Positions 33,037 to 42,741 of a stretch of 64,000 nt of DNA are shown in pieces. The notes under the pieces were generated by a model. It saw nothing but the letters and a program-made list of their open reading frames with translations, was not told the origin of the DNA and ran no database searches. The stretch's first letter is position 1. Each line of letters begins with the position of its first letter. Origin of the DNA: WTXA01 sp964415195 (GTDB lineage: Bacteria > Bacillota > TC1); NCBI GenBank assembly GCA_964415195.1, contig CAYPYD010000007.1:17051-81050 (forward strand), given 5' to 3'. The position numbers were made by a program, and so were the translations under genes.

Positions 33037-34476
33037 GTGTGCGCTATGAATAAAAAAACGAATATCCGGTTCATCATCTTAATTGTTGGAGTTATTGTTC
33101 TTGGCTTTTTTATAACCAGTATTCTTAACTATAATGCCAGCAATAAAATCATTCAGGACGATGGGGAAAATATCACTAAACTGACGGCTATGACCATTTA
33201 CGCCGAGATTCAGAATGAACTAACTAAGCCTATTTTTGTGGGACTTACTATGGCCAACGATTCCTTTGTCAAGTCCTGGCTGGCTGAGGAAGATAAACAA
33301 GATCAGACAGCTATAACCCGTTATTTAAAGGGGATTAAAGCAAAATATGGATATAGTTCAGCTTTTCTGGTTTCTGGAAATTCGGGGAATTATTACAATG
33401 CAGATGGGATTCTTAAAAAGATATCCACAGTGGATAGCCACGATGTCTGGTTTTATGATTTTGTCAAATCTGGGAAGGACTACGCTCTGGATGTAGACAC
33501 GGATCAGGCAAACAAAGACACTCTTTCTATTTTCATTAACAGTAAAATCATAAATGAGGGAGACAAAAATGCTAGCGTCATTGGGGTAGGCCTAGAAATG
33601 CGCGAGATACAAAGTATTCTAGCATATTACAAAGAACTGCTTCAACTTGACATCCTTCTGATAGACACCAAAGGTTTTGTTCAGGTTGCCACAGATGATT
33701 CGGCCATTAAAAATATTAATTATTTTTCCCAGTTGGGCAATTCGGATATGAAGGATCGTATTCTAGATAATAAGGAAGATTTTGAAGTCTTAAGTCCAGA
33801 AGGTAGCATTAATGACAATTATGTTTTCACTAAATATATTAATGATTTGGACTGGTATATTGTGGTGAAAAATAACCCTAAGGCTTTACATGCGGCGCTA
33901 TTTCAGCAGCAGCTTGTCAACTTGGCGATTGTAATTGTAGTGGTTTCGATGGTGGTTTTCATAACGGTAATACTTATTAGGAGATATCAACATCGTATTA
34001 TGCAGCTTGCAACAACGGACGTGCTCACAGGTCTTTTCAATAGAAGAGCTATGGGCGATGATTTGAACCAATTGATTGGGGAGGCGAATAAAACCGGCAA
34101 GTCCCTTTGCCTGTTTCTTTTCGATATTGATGATTTCAAGAAAATCAATGATGCCCATGGGCATATAGCTGGGGATATGGCACTGGCAAGAACAGCCAAT
34201 GTGGCCAGAGAATATTTGAAAAATAATACTATTTACAGGATTGGTGGCGACGAGTTCGCTGGGACAATCAATCAGGATATTGCTACTGCAAAAGTAACGC
34301 TAGAGGGGCTCCGAAACAGGATTGAAAAGGACGAGGAACTGTTGGCTTATGAACTGACAGTAAGTATCGGAGTATCAGCATATGTTACAGGACAAACCCA
34401 AGATCAGCTAATGTACCGCGCAGACCAAGCCATGTATCGAGCCAAGGAAATAGGGAAGAATAAGGTAGTCAGTTAG
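33037..34476 (+). CDS. Cache-domain diguanylate cyclase
   Basis: A 479-residue receptor: membrane segment at about 10-30, extracellular double Cache sensor (about 35-285), second membrane segment (about 290-312), and a GGDEF domain (about 320-479). The signature IGGDEF (about 402-407) is intact, and LFDIDDFKKINDAHGH precedes it. It should make c-di-GMP in response to an external ligand. With the EAL protein 1.7 kb upstream, the window thus encodes both synthesis and breakdown. The start is uncertain: GTG 33037 has AGGA 5 nt upstream, and ATG 33046 is the alternative. G+C looks higher than in neighbours. Confidence 0.9.
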   Translation: MCAMNKKTNIRFIILIVGVIVLGFFITSILNYNASNKIIQDDGENITKLTAMTIYAEIQNELTKPIFVGLTMANDSFVKSWLAEEDKQDQTAITRYLKGIKAKYGYSSAFLVSGNSGNYYNADGILKKISTVDSHDVWFYDFVKSGKDYALDVDTDQANKDTLSIFINSKIINEGDKNASVIGVGLEMREIQSILAYYKELLQLDILLIDTKGFVQVATDDSAIKNINYFSQLGNSDMKDRILDNKEDFEVLSPEGSINDNYVFTKYINDLDWYIVVKNNPKALHAALFQQQLVNLAIVIVVVSMVVFITVILIRRYQHRIMQLATTDVLTGLFNRRAMGDDLNQLIGEANKTGKSLCLFLFDIDDFKKINDAHGHIAGDMALARTANVAREYLKNNTIYRIGGDEFAGTINQDIATAKVTLEGLRNRIEKDEELLAYELTVSIGVSAYVTGQTQDQLMYRADQAMYRAKEIGKNKVVS

Positions 34477-34500
34477 AAATATGTATAAAGATTTCTAACT
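34471..34500 (+). terminator. Hairpin at the end of the diguanylate cyclase gene
   Basis: Perfect 10-bp stem AGTTAGAAAT with ATTTCTAACT overlapping the stop codon. No T-run follows, so termination strength is uncertain. Confidence 0.5.
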
Positions 34501-34637
34501 GCTAATACCTGCATAGAACCTTTAAAATTCAAGTAATCTTATCTCTATTCCACATGCTTTATCAACAGTAGAGAATGTTATAATTTAATAAAAATAACTT
34601 ATTCTTCAATATAATGAAGGATAAGTTGAGGAGTATT

Positions 34638-35165
34638 ATGATGGCAAAAAAATTTGAAGAACCAATATATTTAAAGAAACAGAAGAATTATCCTAATGGA
34701 GAAAATGCAAAAAACCTTGAAAAAGATATAAGAAAACTTTTAGAATCTCAAGCTTTTGCAGTGCTTGCTACACAGGGGAGAGGAATTACAGTTACCTCCT
34801 TGATTACCTTCAATTCTAGCGCTGATTTAAAAAATATAGTTTTTGTAACCCCTAGGAATTCAGAAAAATACGATCTAATTGCTAGGGATGAGAATATCTC
34901 TATTTTGGTTGACGATCGTTCAATGCATCAAGATAGCATAAATGAAATCAGCGCATTGACGATTATTGGAAAAGCTAGAATTTTATCTATTGAAAAAGAA
35001 ATTCTTGACTGGGGTAATCATTTGACAAAAAAGCATCCTAATCTTAAATCATTTGTAAAGGCACCGAGCAGTGCAGTTATCCTTGTAGAGGTTGTTCGAT
35101 ATCAATATGTTAAAAAATTTCAGGAAGTATGGGAGTGGGATCCAAGTAATCACTATACTAAATAA
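34638..35165 (+). CDS. Pyridoxamine 5'-phosphate oxidase-fold protein
   Basis: About 175 residues with a split-barrel flavin-binding fold: LLESQAFAVLATQGRGITVT, ITFNSSADLKNIVFVTPRNS and ISILVDDRS match the PNPOx-like family. Many such proteins bind FMN, F420 or heme and reduce small molecules. ATG 34638 is chosen, with GAGGAG 4-5 nt upstream; an in-frame ATG at 34614 lacks a site. It is closed by a perfect hairpin shared with the convergent gene. Confidence 0.8.
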   Translation: MMAKKFEEPIYLKKQKNYPNGENAKNLEKDIRKLLESQAFAVLATQGRGITVTSLITFNSSADLKNIVFVTPRNSEKYDLIARDENISILVDDRSMHQDSINEISALTIIGKARILSIEKEILDWGNHLTKKHPNLKSFVKAPSSAVILVEVVRYQYVKKFQEVWEWDPSNHYTK

Positions 35166-35307
35166 GTTTAACTTTTTAATACAATGAATTTTGTAAAAGT
35201 GCTTGTGCTGTTCCTGTTTGGTTGATTTAAATAAGGCCTATTTGGCAACTATCATACTAATGCTACAATTAAAGTGTGAACAAATACAATCCCTTCATTA
35301 AGAAAAG

Positions 35308-35338
35308 AAATACTCACGGATTTAATCCGTGAGTATTT
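35308..35338. terminator. Bidirectional terminator between convergent genes
   Basis: Perfect 14-bp stem AAATACTCACGGAT with ATCCGTGAGTATTT and a 3-nt loop, between a plus-strand and a minus-strand gene. Confidence 0.85.
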
Positions 35339-35383
35339 AGGGTCTAGTATGTAACAAGAGGTTCATGCACGTTGCTGTCATAT

Positions 35384-35944
35384 CTAATTAGATTGATCAT
35401 AAGCTTCTTGTAGCCAAGTTATAAGCTCTATGTCAACATCTTCGACAGATTCAATTTTAACTACAAATTTACACATGCTACCTTTGGGTTGTTCAATTAA
35501 CCTGTCAGTACCTTGGTAATCTTTTAGATTAATCCCAATTTCCATTCTTGTATTGGTTTTAGGACCAATGATTGCAAACTGTCTCTTACGTTTTAAACTA
35601 AGATAGCCCTTCTTAGGTAATATCTCAAAATCACCAAATTCACTAATCTTACTCATGATTAAGTCGTGAATTGGCCTAAAATATGATTTTCTCCCACTGT
35701 AGATTTCATCAAGAATCGTTGATACATCTTTTCCTTCTGCCATACTTGCACCATCTGATTTTGTAATTATGTGAACAAGTGTATTAGCAAAACCATAACT
35801 TAACTGTAATTCTTGCATAAAATAACTTCGGATATCGCTATGCTTTATTAGGTTAGATTGTTTATATAGAGTGTCAATTTCATCATAAGATTTACCTGTC
35901 ATCGTTTTAATTTTATCCATAAATTCTTGTGTTGCTTTGTCCAT
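35384..35944 (-). CDS. DUF4287 plus DUF5655 protein
   Basis: A 186-residue protein. The N-terminal half (TGKSYDEIDTLYKQSNLIKH, then GFANTLVHII) resembles DUF4287. The C-terminal half (LPKKGYLSLKRKRQFAIIGP) resembles DUF5655. The function of both is unknown; the second is often seen next to nucleic-acid-related genes. An AGGTGATTTT site precedes the ATG. It is a single gene converging on the PNPOx-like gene. Confidence 0.85.
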   Translation of the reverse strand: MDKATQEFMDKIKTMTGKSYDEIDTLYKQSNLIKHSDIRSYFMQELQLSYGFANTLVHIITKSDGASMAEGKDVSTILDEIYSGRKSYFRPIHDLIMSKISEFGDFEILPKKGYLSLKRKRQFAIIGPKTNTRMEIGINLKDYQGTDRLIEQPKGSMCKFVVKIESVEDVDIELITWLQEAYDQSN

Positions 35945-36089
35945 AAAATCACCTCATTCTTAAACAATTGTATTTAAGTTGCATTTTCTACATTTTAACA
36001 TTGAAAAAACATCTTATCAACTTTAGCTCAAAATTCCTAAGTTTGTTAATATGGCGATAATAGTTATAATATTAATATGGAGGATAAAT

Positions 36090-36431
36090 ATGAACATACA
36101 AATATTTGGAAAGCCTAAATGCTTTGATACCAAAAAAGCAGAAAGATACTTCAAAGAACGAGGAATAAAATACCAACTCATAAATATAACCGAAAAAGCA
36201 ATGAGTAAAGGAGAACTCCAAAGTGTCATACAAGCAGTAGGAGGATACCAAAACCTAATCGACCAAAACTGCAAGGACAAAGACCTATTAGCACTAGTCA
36301 AGTATCTTAGAGAAGAAGATATAGAACAAAAAATCCTTGAAAACCAAAGGATAATCAAGACACCTATTGTTCGTAATGGAAAAAAAGCAACAATAGGATA
36401 TCAAACAGATATATGGAAAAATTGGGAATAG
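36090..36431 (+). CDS. ArsC/Spx-family thioredoxin-fold protein
   Basis: A 113-residue protein of the ArsC/YffB/Spx family: IFGKPKCFDTKKAERYFKER opens the fold, with a single cysteine at position 10 followed by T13. RIIKTPIVRNGKKATIGY is the typical cis-proline segment. Without the full arsenate-reductase triad its role may be regulatory or glutathione/thiol linked. ATG 36090 has GGAGG 6 nt upstream. Codons are A/C-ending. Confidence 0.88.
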   Translation: MNIQIFGKPKCFDTKKAERYFKERGIKYQLINITEKAMSKGELQSVIQAVGGYQNLIDQNCKDKDLLALVKYLREEDIEQKILENQRIIKTPIVRNGKKATIGYQTDIWKNWE

Positions 36432-36553
36432 AGACATAAGACAGTGGCAAAGAAGTCCAAGATAGGTTAGAATAGTAAGGGACGTAAAATGTTTTAATAT
36501 AGAAAACTAATCAAATCATTATTTGATTTGAGAATTTAGAATGGAGAAATAAA

Positions 36554-38173
36554 TTGATAAATGTAGTAGACGTAGGCTTAAGTTTTGGAGGTCAAAAGTT
36601 ATTTGAAGGAGTAAATATAAAATTTACAGCCGGAAATTGTTATGGAGTAATTGGAGCAAATGGTTCTGGTAAATCCACATTTTTAAAAATACTTTCCGGA
36701 GAAATAGATTCAAATCAAGGAAATGTATCAATGACACCAGGTGAAAGACTTGCAGTATTAAAGCAAGATCATTTCGAATTTGATGAATTTACTGTGTTAG
36801 ATACAGTAATTATGGGACATAAAAGACTCTATGAAATAATGACAGAAAAAGATACTTTATACTCAAAAGAAGATTTCAGCAATGAAGACGGAATAAAAGC
36901 ATCAATATTAGAGGGCGAATTCGCAGAACTAAACGGTTGGGATGCAGAGACCGATGCCGAAAAATTACTGATGGGATTAGGTATTAAAAAAGATATACAT
37001 TCTAAAAAAATGTCCGAACTTTTGGGCGGAGAAAAAGTAAAAGTATTACTAGCCCAGGCACTATTTGGTAACCCTGACAATTTACTATTGGATGAGCCTA
37101 CCAACCACCTGGACTTTAGAGCCATTACCTGGCTAGAAGAATTTTTGATGGATTATCCTAATACTTTAATTGTTGTATCACATGACAGACACTTTTTAAA
37201 TAAAATATGTACACATATGCTGGATATAGATTATGGTAAAGTAAATCTATATGTGGGAAACTACGACTTCTGGTATGAATCAAGTCAACTGGCATTAAGA
37301 TTATTGAACGACCAAAACAAGAAAAAAGAAGAAAAAATCAAGGAGCTACAAAGCTTCATCGATAGATTTAGTTCCAACGCATCAAAAGCAAAACAAGCAA
37401 CATCAAGAAAGAAAGCCCTCGACAAAATCAATGTTGAGGATATTCAACCATCATCAAGAAAATACCCATTTGTAGGCTTTACACCAGAGCGAGAAGCAGG
37501 GGAACATATATTGGTGGCTGAGGGTCTGACCAAGACAATCGATGGTGTAAAAGTATTGGATAATGTAAGTTTTACTATTGATAAGGGGGATAAGGTTGTT
37601 CTACTTGGAAAAAATGACTTATCAAAAACAACATTATTACAAATTTTAATGGAAGAAATTGAACCAGATTCAGGTACTTTTAAATGGGGTGTTACAACAT
37701 CTAGAGCATATCTTCCAAAAGACAACACAGAATACTTTAAAGATAGTGAGGATAATCTTATTGACTGGTTAAGACAATACTCAAAAGAACCAAGTGAGCA
37801 ATATATCAGAGGTTTCCTCGGAAAAATGTTGTTCTCAGGGGATGAGGCTTTAAAGCAGGTGAAAGTACTATCCGGTGGTGAAAAGGTAAGATGTATGTTA
37901 TCAAAATTAATGTTGTCACAAGCCAATGTCCTGCTTTTAGATGAGCCAACAAATCACTTGGACCTTGAGTCAATTCAATCCTTGAATAATGGTTTAGCTG
38001 CATTTAAAGGAACATTGTTATTTACATCACATGACCATAGTTTCATCGAAACAATTTGTAACAGAATTATTGAAATTACACCAACAGGTTTATTTGACAA
38101 AATAATGTTTTTTGATGAATTCCTTGAAAATGATGAAATTCAAAAAGAAATTGATAAAATGTATGAAGTTTAA
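36554..38173 (+). CDS. ABC-F family ATPase (YkpA/YbiT-like)
   Basis: A 539-residue soluble protein with two ABC ATPase domains and a charged linker. The first has Walker A GANGSGKST, signature LGGEKVKV and LLLDEPTNHLD. The second has GKNDLSKTT in place of a normal P-loop, signature LSGGEKVR and LLLDEPTNHLD. I believe the unusual second P-loop is common in the YkpA branch. ABC-F proteins act on the ribosome, modulating translation or giving antibiotic protection. It starts at TTG with GGAGAAA upstream. The DUF1697 gene follows 19 bp later. Confidence 0.92.
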   Translation: MINVVDVGLSFGGQKLFEGVNIKFTAGNCYGVIGANGSGKSTFLKILSGEIDSNQGNVSMTPGERLAVLKQDHFEFDEFTVLDTVIMGHKRLYEIMTEKDTLYSKEDFSNEDGIKASILEGEFAELNGWDAETDAEKLLMGLGIKKDIHSKKMSELLGGEKVKVLLAQALFGNPDNLLLDEPTNHLDFRAITWLEEFLMDYPNTLIVVSHDRHFLNKICTHMLDIDYGKVNLYVGNYDFWYESSQLALRLLNDQNKKKEEKIKELQSFIDRFSSNASKAKQATSRKKALDKINVEDIQPSSRKYPFVGFTPEREAGEHILVAEGLTKTIDGVKVLDNVSFTIDKGDKVVLLGKNDLSKTTLLQILMEEIEPDSGTFKWGVTTSRAYLPKDNTEYFKDSEDNLIDWLRQYSKEPSEQYIRGFLGKMLFSGDEALKQVKVLSGGEKVRCMLSKLMLSQANVLLLDEPTNHLDLESIQSLNNGLAAFKGTLLFTSHDHSFIETICNRIIEITPTGLFDKIMFFDEFLENDEIQKEIDKMYEV

Positions 38174-38192
38174 TATATAGGGTGGTGCAAAG

Positions 38193-38738
38193 ATGATCTA
38201 TGTAGCTTTGCTTCGAGGAATAAATGTTGGCGGAAATAACAAAATCGAAATGAAAAAGCTGAAAGAAAGCTTCGAAAGCATAGGACTCTTGAATGTAATC
38301 ACCTATATTAACTCAGGCAATGTCATATTTAAAGACACTGAACATACTAAAGAAGAAATAGTGTCATTAATAGAAAATACTATTTATAAGAAATTTTTAT
38401 TGAATATAAAAGTCTTAATTTGTAGCATAGAAGATTTTGAATTAATAATTAAACACATACCATATAATTGGAATAATGATAAAAATATGAAATGCGATGT
38501 AATGTTTTTATGGGAAGAAATAGACAGTGAAGTATTAGTTGATAAATTAGAAGCCAAACCTGGCATAGATACGATTATATATGTACCAGGAGCCATAATA
38601 TGGGCTGTTGATAAAATTAATCTAACAAAAAGTAGTTTACTGAAGCTAGTGGGAACCATAACGTATAAAAAAATGACAATTAGAAACGTTAATACAACTC
38701 GTAAAATATATGAATTAATGAAAGGAATGCAAAACTAA
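38193..38738 (+). CDS. DUF1697 family protein
   Basis: A 181-residue protein. YVALLRGINVGGNNKIEMKK at the start, then TYINSGNVIF, are diagnostic for DUF1697. The function is unknown. A GGGTGGTG site precedes the ATG, and the gene is probably cotranscribed with the ABC-F gene. Its last codons form the 5' arm of a terminator. Confidence 0.9.
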   Translation: MIYVALLRGINVGGNNKIEMKKLKESFESIGLLNVITYINSGNVIFKDTEHTKEEIVSLIENTIYKKFLLNIKVLICSIEDFELIIKHIPYNWNNDKNMKCDVMFLWEEIDSEVLVDKLEAKPGIDTIIYVPGAIIWAVDKINLTKSSLLKLVGTITYKKMTIRNVNTTRKIYELMKGMQN

Positions 38739-38754
38739 AGCATTCCTTTTTTTC
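38721..38754 (+). terminator. Intrinsic terminator overlapping the DUF1697 stop
   Basis: Perfect 10-bp stem AAAGGAATGC with GCATTCCTTT, then a T-run. Confidence 0.9.
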
Positions 38755-38830
38755 AATTTTATTGTGAAATTCTTGATGTAGGAGTAAAATTGATTTAAAT
38801 CCAAAGTGGTTATTGAAAAGGGGTGTTCAA

Positions 38831-39634
38831 ATGAAATCCATATGGAATGGAGCAATATCTTTTGGACTGGTAAATATTCCAGTTAGTTTATTTACCGTGG
38901 AAGAAAGTAACGATTTAAAGTTTAACTATATTGATTCAAGAGATGAAAATAAAGTTAAATACAAAAGAGTTAACGAAGTAACAGGCAAGGAAGTTCCCTG
39001 GGAAAACATTGTCAAAGCATATAAGTTTGAAGACGGAGACTATGTGGTAATGACAGATGAAGATTTTGAAAAGGCAGATCCAGAAGCTTCAAAAACTGTT
39101 GCTATAGAAACATTCATCGACTCATGTGAACTCTCATTTATGTACCTTGAGAAACCATACTATATGACCCCATCAAAAGGTAGTGAAAAACCCTATGTCC
39201 TACTACGTGAGGCACTTAAAAAAACTGGCAAGATTGCCATAGCCCGTGTGGTAATTAGAACAAAAGAACACCTTGCAGTTATTTATACAAAAGACGAAGG
39301 ACTAGTTTTAAATCTAATCCGTTTTTATGAAGACATTAGAGCAATGGAGCAACTTAAAATACCTAAAGCCATAAAAATAACTGATAAGGAAATGGAATTG
39401 GCCGAAAGTCTTATCGAAGGCATGACAGAGGATTGGAAACCCGAAAACTACAAGGATCAATTCACTCAGGCAATAATGAAAAGAATAGAAGCTAAGTCAA
39501 AGAAAAAAGGGAAAGCAATTGATGATGAAGTTGAACCAGAAGTAGTGACAACAGAAGCCCCAGGAAAAGTTATTGATATTATGGACCTACTGAAAAAAAG
39601 TGTCAAAGCCTATCCAAAAAAATCAACAAAATAA
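38831..39634 (+). CDS. ku: Ku DNA end-binding protein
   Basis: A 267-residue bacterial Ku: the SIWNGAISFGLVNIPVSLF opening and the KPYYMTPSKGSEKPYVLLRE block are characteristic. A basic C-terminal tail (KAYPKKSTK) follows. As a ring-shaped homodimer it binds DNA double-strand ends and recruits LigD for non-homologous end joining. ATG 38831 is taken, with AAGGGGTG upstream. The ligase gene begins 30 bp after the stop, so the pair is an operon. Confidence 0.96.
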   Translation: MKSIWNGAISFGLVNIPVSLFTVEESNDLKFNYIDSRDENKVKYKRVNEVTGKEVPWENIVKAYKFEDGDYVVMTDEDFEKADPEASKTVAIETFIDSCELSFMYLEKPYYMTPSKGSEKPYVLLREALKKTGKIAIARVVIRTKEHLAVIYTKDEGLVLNLIRFYEDIRAMEQLKIPKAIKITDKEMELAESLIEGMTEDWKPENYKDQFTQAIMKRIEAKSKKKGKAIDDEVEPEVVTTEAPGKVIDIMDLLKKSVKAYPKKSTK

Positions 39635-39664
39635 CATTGATTTTAACAGAAAGAAAGTGCATTG

Positions 39665-42049
39665 ATGGCTAGAGAACTAGACGAATATCAAAAAAAAAGA
39701 GATCCTAACAAAACAACTGAACCAAAAGGTAAAATAGCTAATAGTGGAAACAAGCTAGCATTTGTTATACAGCACCATGCTGCAACACGTGACCATTATG
39801 ACTTTCGCCTCGAATGGGATGGTGTACTATTAAGTTGGGCAATCCCTAAAGGACCATCCTTTAATACTAAAGACAAGCGACTAGCTATTGAAGTTGAAAA
39901 TCATCCATTAGAGTATAAAGATTTTGAAGGAACCATCCCTAAAGGTGAATACGGTGGTGGCACCGTTATGATCTGGGACGAAGGGGAATGGGAACCTCAA
40001 GAGGGTTTTGCAAAAGGACTAGAAGAAGGGTCTTTAAAAATTATTTTAAAAGGAAATCGATTAAAAGGTAAATGGGCGTTAGTCAGGCTTAAACAGGATA
40101 AAGATAACAAGAAAAATTGGTTATTGATAAAGGAAAAAGATAAGTATGCCATGGATAACGATGGCATATCCGAATATATGACAAGTGTTCGTACAAATCG
40201 AACAATGAATGAAATAACAGAAAATAAAGAAGCTATCAAGATAAGTCTCCCATTTGAAAAAACCAAGGTACAACTAGCCAAACTTGTGGAAAAAGTACCT
40301 GAGGGGGATGGTTGGATTTATGAACTTAAATACGATGGTTATAGGATAATAGCCTATCTAAATGATAATAAAGTTCAACTAATATCCAGAAATGGTCAAG
40401 ATTATTCCTTGAAGTTTAAAAGTATTGCTGAGGCCCTTATTAAGTGGGGCGCTGGTAGATCCATGGTTCTAGATGGAGAAGTAGTTATTCTTGACAAGAA
40501 TGGCAGAACTGATTTTCAGGCACTTCAAGAATATCTTAAATCACCTAAAAGTCAAACGCCTATTTTCATCATGTTTGATCTTTTAGCACTATCTGGAGTG
40601 GACTTAAGAGGTGAAACTCTTTTAGAGAGGAAGGGCAAACTATCTTCACTGATGCAGGATAATCCTCAAATTTTACAATACAGCAATCATATTGATATTG
40701 CAGGCAAGGAAACTTTTGTAACAGCTTGTCAAGCGGATATGGAAGGTATTATTTGTAAAAAAGCAAACTCTATTTACAGTGGTACAAGAAATGGTGACTG
40801 GCTAAAAGTGAAGTGTGGGAACAGACAAGAATTTGTGATAGGTGGCTACTCACTAACAAACAAAAAGAAAAGTGGGGTGAGTGCTCTACTCCTTGGTGTT
40901 TATGAAGGAGAAAATCTGATTCATGTAGGAAGAGCCGGAACAGGATTTACCCAAAAAAACATGACAGACTTAGAAAAACAATTTGAAAAACTAAAAAGAA
41001 CATCATCCCCCTTCAAAGAAGCACCTAAAAAACGTGCTGATGAAGAAATTATTTGGCTTAGTCCAAAGCTTGTAGCTGAAATTAGTTTTGCCCAATGGAC
41101 TAATGATAATCTATTAAGACAGGCGAGTTTTAAAGGCTTGAGAATGGATAAGGCTCCAATGGAAGTAATACGAGAGGTGCCTCAAGAAGAAGCGGAAAAG
41201 AGCAATCGCAAGAGTACCATAGTGAGTGGGATAAAGATTAGCAATCCTGATAAGGAAATGTTTGAAGGTTTTGGTATTACTAAAGAAGATATTGCAAAAT
41301 ACTATAATAAAGTTGCAAAGCGCATGATGATTTTCGTAGGTAATCGAATTTTAAGTCTTGTAAGATGCCCTCATGGTATCCCAGGGGAATGTTTTTATCA
41401 AAAGCATTTATTGAAGGAGATTGAAGGCCTGAAGATGATGCCAATTGAAGAATACTTCTATTTAGAGAATGCAGAGGCACTAATTAGATTAGTGCAAATG
41501 GGTACGATAGAATTCCATACCTGGGGTAGTAAAGTGCAGAAACTAGAAACACCTGATATGTTGGTTTTTGATCTTGATCCTGCAGAGGGAATGGAACTGG
41601 AACAAGTGCGTGAAGGTGTTCGGGATATGAAGAAAATTCTCGATGAGATTTCCTTGAAATCATTTCTTAAGACTAGTGGTGGAAAGGGGTATCACATTGT
41701 TGTTCCACTTGAGCCTTCAGCCGATTGGAATGCTGTTAAGTCATTTGCAAAAATGACTGCTATAGCAATGGAAGAAAGATGGCCTGACAAATATACTAGT
41801 AATATGAGGAAAGAAAACCGTAAGGGTAAAATCTATATTGATTGGGTTCGAAACGGAAGAAGCGCTACAAGTGTTGCACCTTATTCAGTCAGAGCAAGAA
41901 AAGGGGCTCCTGTCTCAATGCCAATAAGTTGGGAGGAGCTAGATACAGTAGCTCCAAATGGAATCAGTATTGAGGATGCTATAAAAAGACTCCAGGGGGA
42001 AGATCCTTGGAAGGGTTTCTTCAATATTAAACAGAAAATATATCAATAA
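39665..42049 (+). CDS. ligD: Multidomain NHEJ DNA ligase LigD
   Basis: A 794-residue protein with three domains in the order phosphoesterase, ligase, polymerase. Residues about 25-160 hold the 3'-phosphoesterase (QHHAATRDHYDFRLEWDG, IPKGEYGGGTV). Residues about 210-500 hold the ATP-dependent ligase with lysine K222 in ELKYDGYR. Residues about 515-794 form the primase/polymerase (DLDPAEG, TSGGKGYHIVVPL, TSVAPYSVRARKGAPVS). It trims, fills and seals broken ends brought together by Ku. Start ATG 39665; TTG 39662 is directly before it, and the ribosome site is weak. The SOD gene follows 13 bp later. Confidence 0.96.
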   Translation: MARELDEYQKKRDPNKTTEPKGKIANSGNKLAFVIQHHAATRDHYDFRLEWDGVLLSWAIPKGPSFNTKDKRLAIEVENHPLEYKDFEGTIPKGEYGGGTVMIWDEGEWEPQEGFAKGLEEGSLKIILKGNRLKGKWALVRLKQDKDNKKNWLLIKEKDKYAMDNDGISEYMTSVRTNRTMNEITENKEAIKISLPFEKTKVQLAKLVEKVPEGDGWIYELKYDGYRIIAYLNDNKVQLISRNGQDYSLKFKSIAEALIKWGAGRSMVLDGEVVILDKNGRTDFQALQEYLKSPKSQTPIFIMFDLLALSGVDLRGETLLERKGKLSSLMQDNPQILQYSNHIDIAGKETFVTACQADMEGIICKKANSIYSGTRNGDWLKVKCGNRQEFVIGGYSLTNKKKSGVSALLLGVYEGENLIHVGRAGTGFTQKNMTDLEKQFEKLKRTSSPFKEAPKKRADEEIIWLSPKLVAEISFAQWTNDNLLRQASFKGLRMDKAPMEVIREVPQEEAEKSNRKSTIVSGIKISNPDKEMFEGFGITKEDIAKYYNKVAKRMMIFVGNRILSLVRCPHGIPGECFYQKHLLKEIEGLKMMPIEEYFYLENAEALIRLVQMGTIEFHTWGSKVQKLETPDMLVFDLDPAEGMELEQVREGVRDMKKILDEISLKSFLKTSGGKGYHIVVPLEPSADWNAVKSFAKMTAIAMEERWPDKYTSNMRKENRKGKIYIDWVRNGRSATSVAPYSVRARKGAPVSMPISWEELDTVAPNGISIEDAIKRLQGEDPWKGFFNIKQKIYQ

Positions 42050-42062
42050 AGGAGGGAAAATT

Positions 42063-42638
42063 ATGGAACACAAGTTAACACCATTGCCTTATAGCATGGA
42101 GGCTTTAGAGCCAACAATCTCGAGAGAGACTTTAGAATACCATTATGGTAAACATCATCAAACGTATGTTACTAATTTGAATAAGTTGATTATTGACACT
42201 GAATTTGTGGATATGTCATTGGAAGAAATAATTATGAAGTCTAGTGATGGTATATTCAATAATGCAGCACAGGTTTTTAATCATACTTTCTATTGGAATT
42301 GTTTAGCTCCAAATGCTGGAGGTGAACCAAAGGGCAAAATAGCAGAGGCAATCAATCACGAGTTTGGCTCATTCGATTCCTTTAAGGAAAAATTTAGTCA
42401 AAAAGCTATTACAACTTTTGGCTCAGGATGGGCTTGGTTAGTGAAAAACAAGGATGGAAAATTAGAAATAGTCAGTACTAGCAATGCAGGAAATCCATTA
42501 ACTGATGGGAAGAAACCATTGTTAACATGTGATGTTTGGGAGCATGCTTACTACATCGACTATAGAAATGCGAGACCTAAGTATGTTGAAAAATATTGGG
42601 ATTTAGTTAATTGGGATTTCGTATCATCGAATCTATAA
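42063..42638 (+). CDS. Iron-type superoxide dismutase
   Basis: A 191-residue Fe/Mn superoxide dismutase. Metal ligands are H27, H74, D157 and H161. The glutamine Q70 in NNAAQVFNHTFYW is the position used by iron enzymes, so an Fe-SOD is likely. It converts superoxide to peroxide and oxygen in the cytoplasm. AAGGAGGG lies before the ATG, 13 bp after ligD. Placing an oxidative-stress enzyme in the end-joining operon fits protection and repair after oxygen exposure. A terminator follows. Confidence 0.94.
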   Translation: MEHKLTPLPYSMEALEPTISRETLEYHYGKHHQTYVTNLNKLIIDTEFVDMSLEEIIMKSSDGIFNNAAQVFNHTFYWNCLAPNAGGEPKGKIAEAINHEFGSFDSFKEKFSQKAITTFGSGWAWLVKNKDGKLEIVSTSNAGNPLTDGKKPLLTCDVWEHAYYIDYRNARPKYVEKYWDLVNWDFVSSNL

Positions 42639-42666
42639 GATATAAGAATTGAATTTTAAGTTCTTG

Positions 42667-42703
42667 CCACTGAGTGTGTAAGAAGCATTCAGTGGTTCTT
42701 TTA
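42667..42703 (+). terminator. Terminator of the ku-ligD-SOD operon
   Basis: 7-bp stem CCACTGA with TCAGTGG, 15-nt loop, T-rich tail. Confidence 0.7.
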
Positions 42704-42741
42704 TATAAGAAAATTTATAATATAGAGAGGCTGAAGTAGAA

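Noticed and set aside
37444..37926. Minus-strand frame within the ABC-F gene
   Set aside because: It lies fully inside a well-supported coding frame, has no ribosome site, and reads as a serine/leucine-rich shadow.
36554..38173. Inactivating mutation in the second P-loop of the ABC-F ATPase
   Set aside because: GKNDLSKTT departs from the canonical P-loop, but I recall similar sequences as usual in the YkpA/YbiT branch, so it is probably a family trait.
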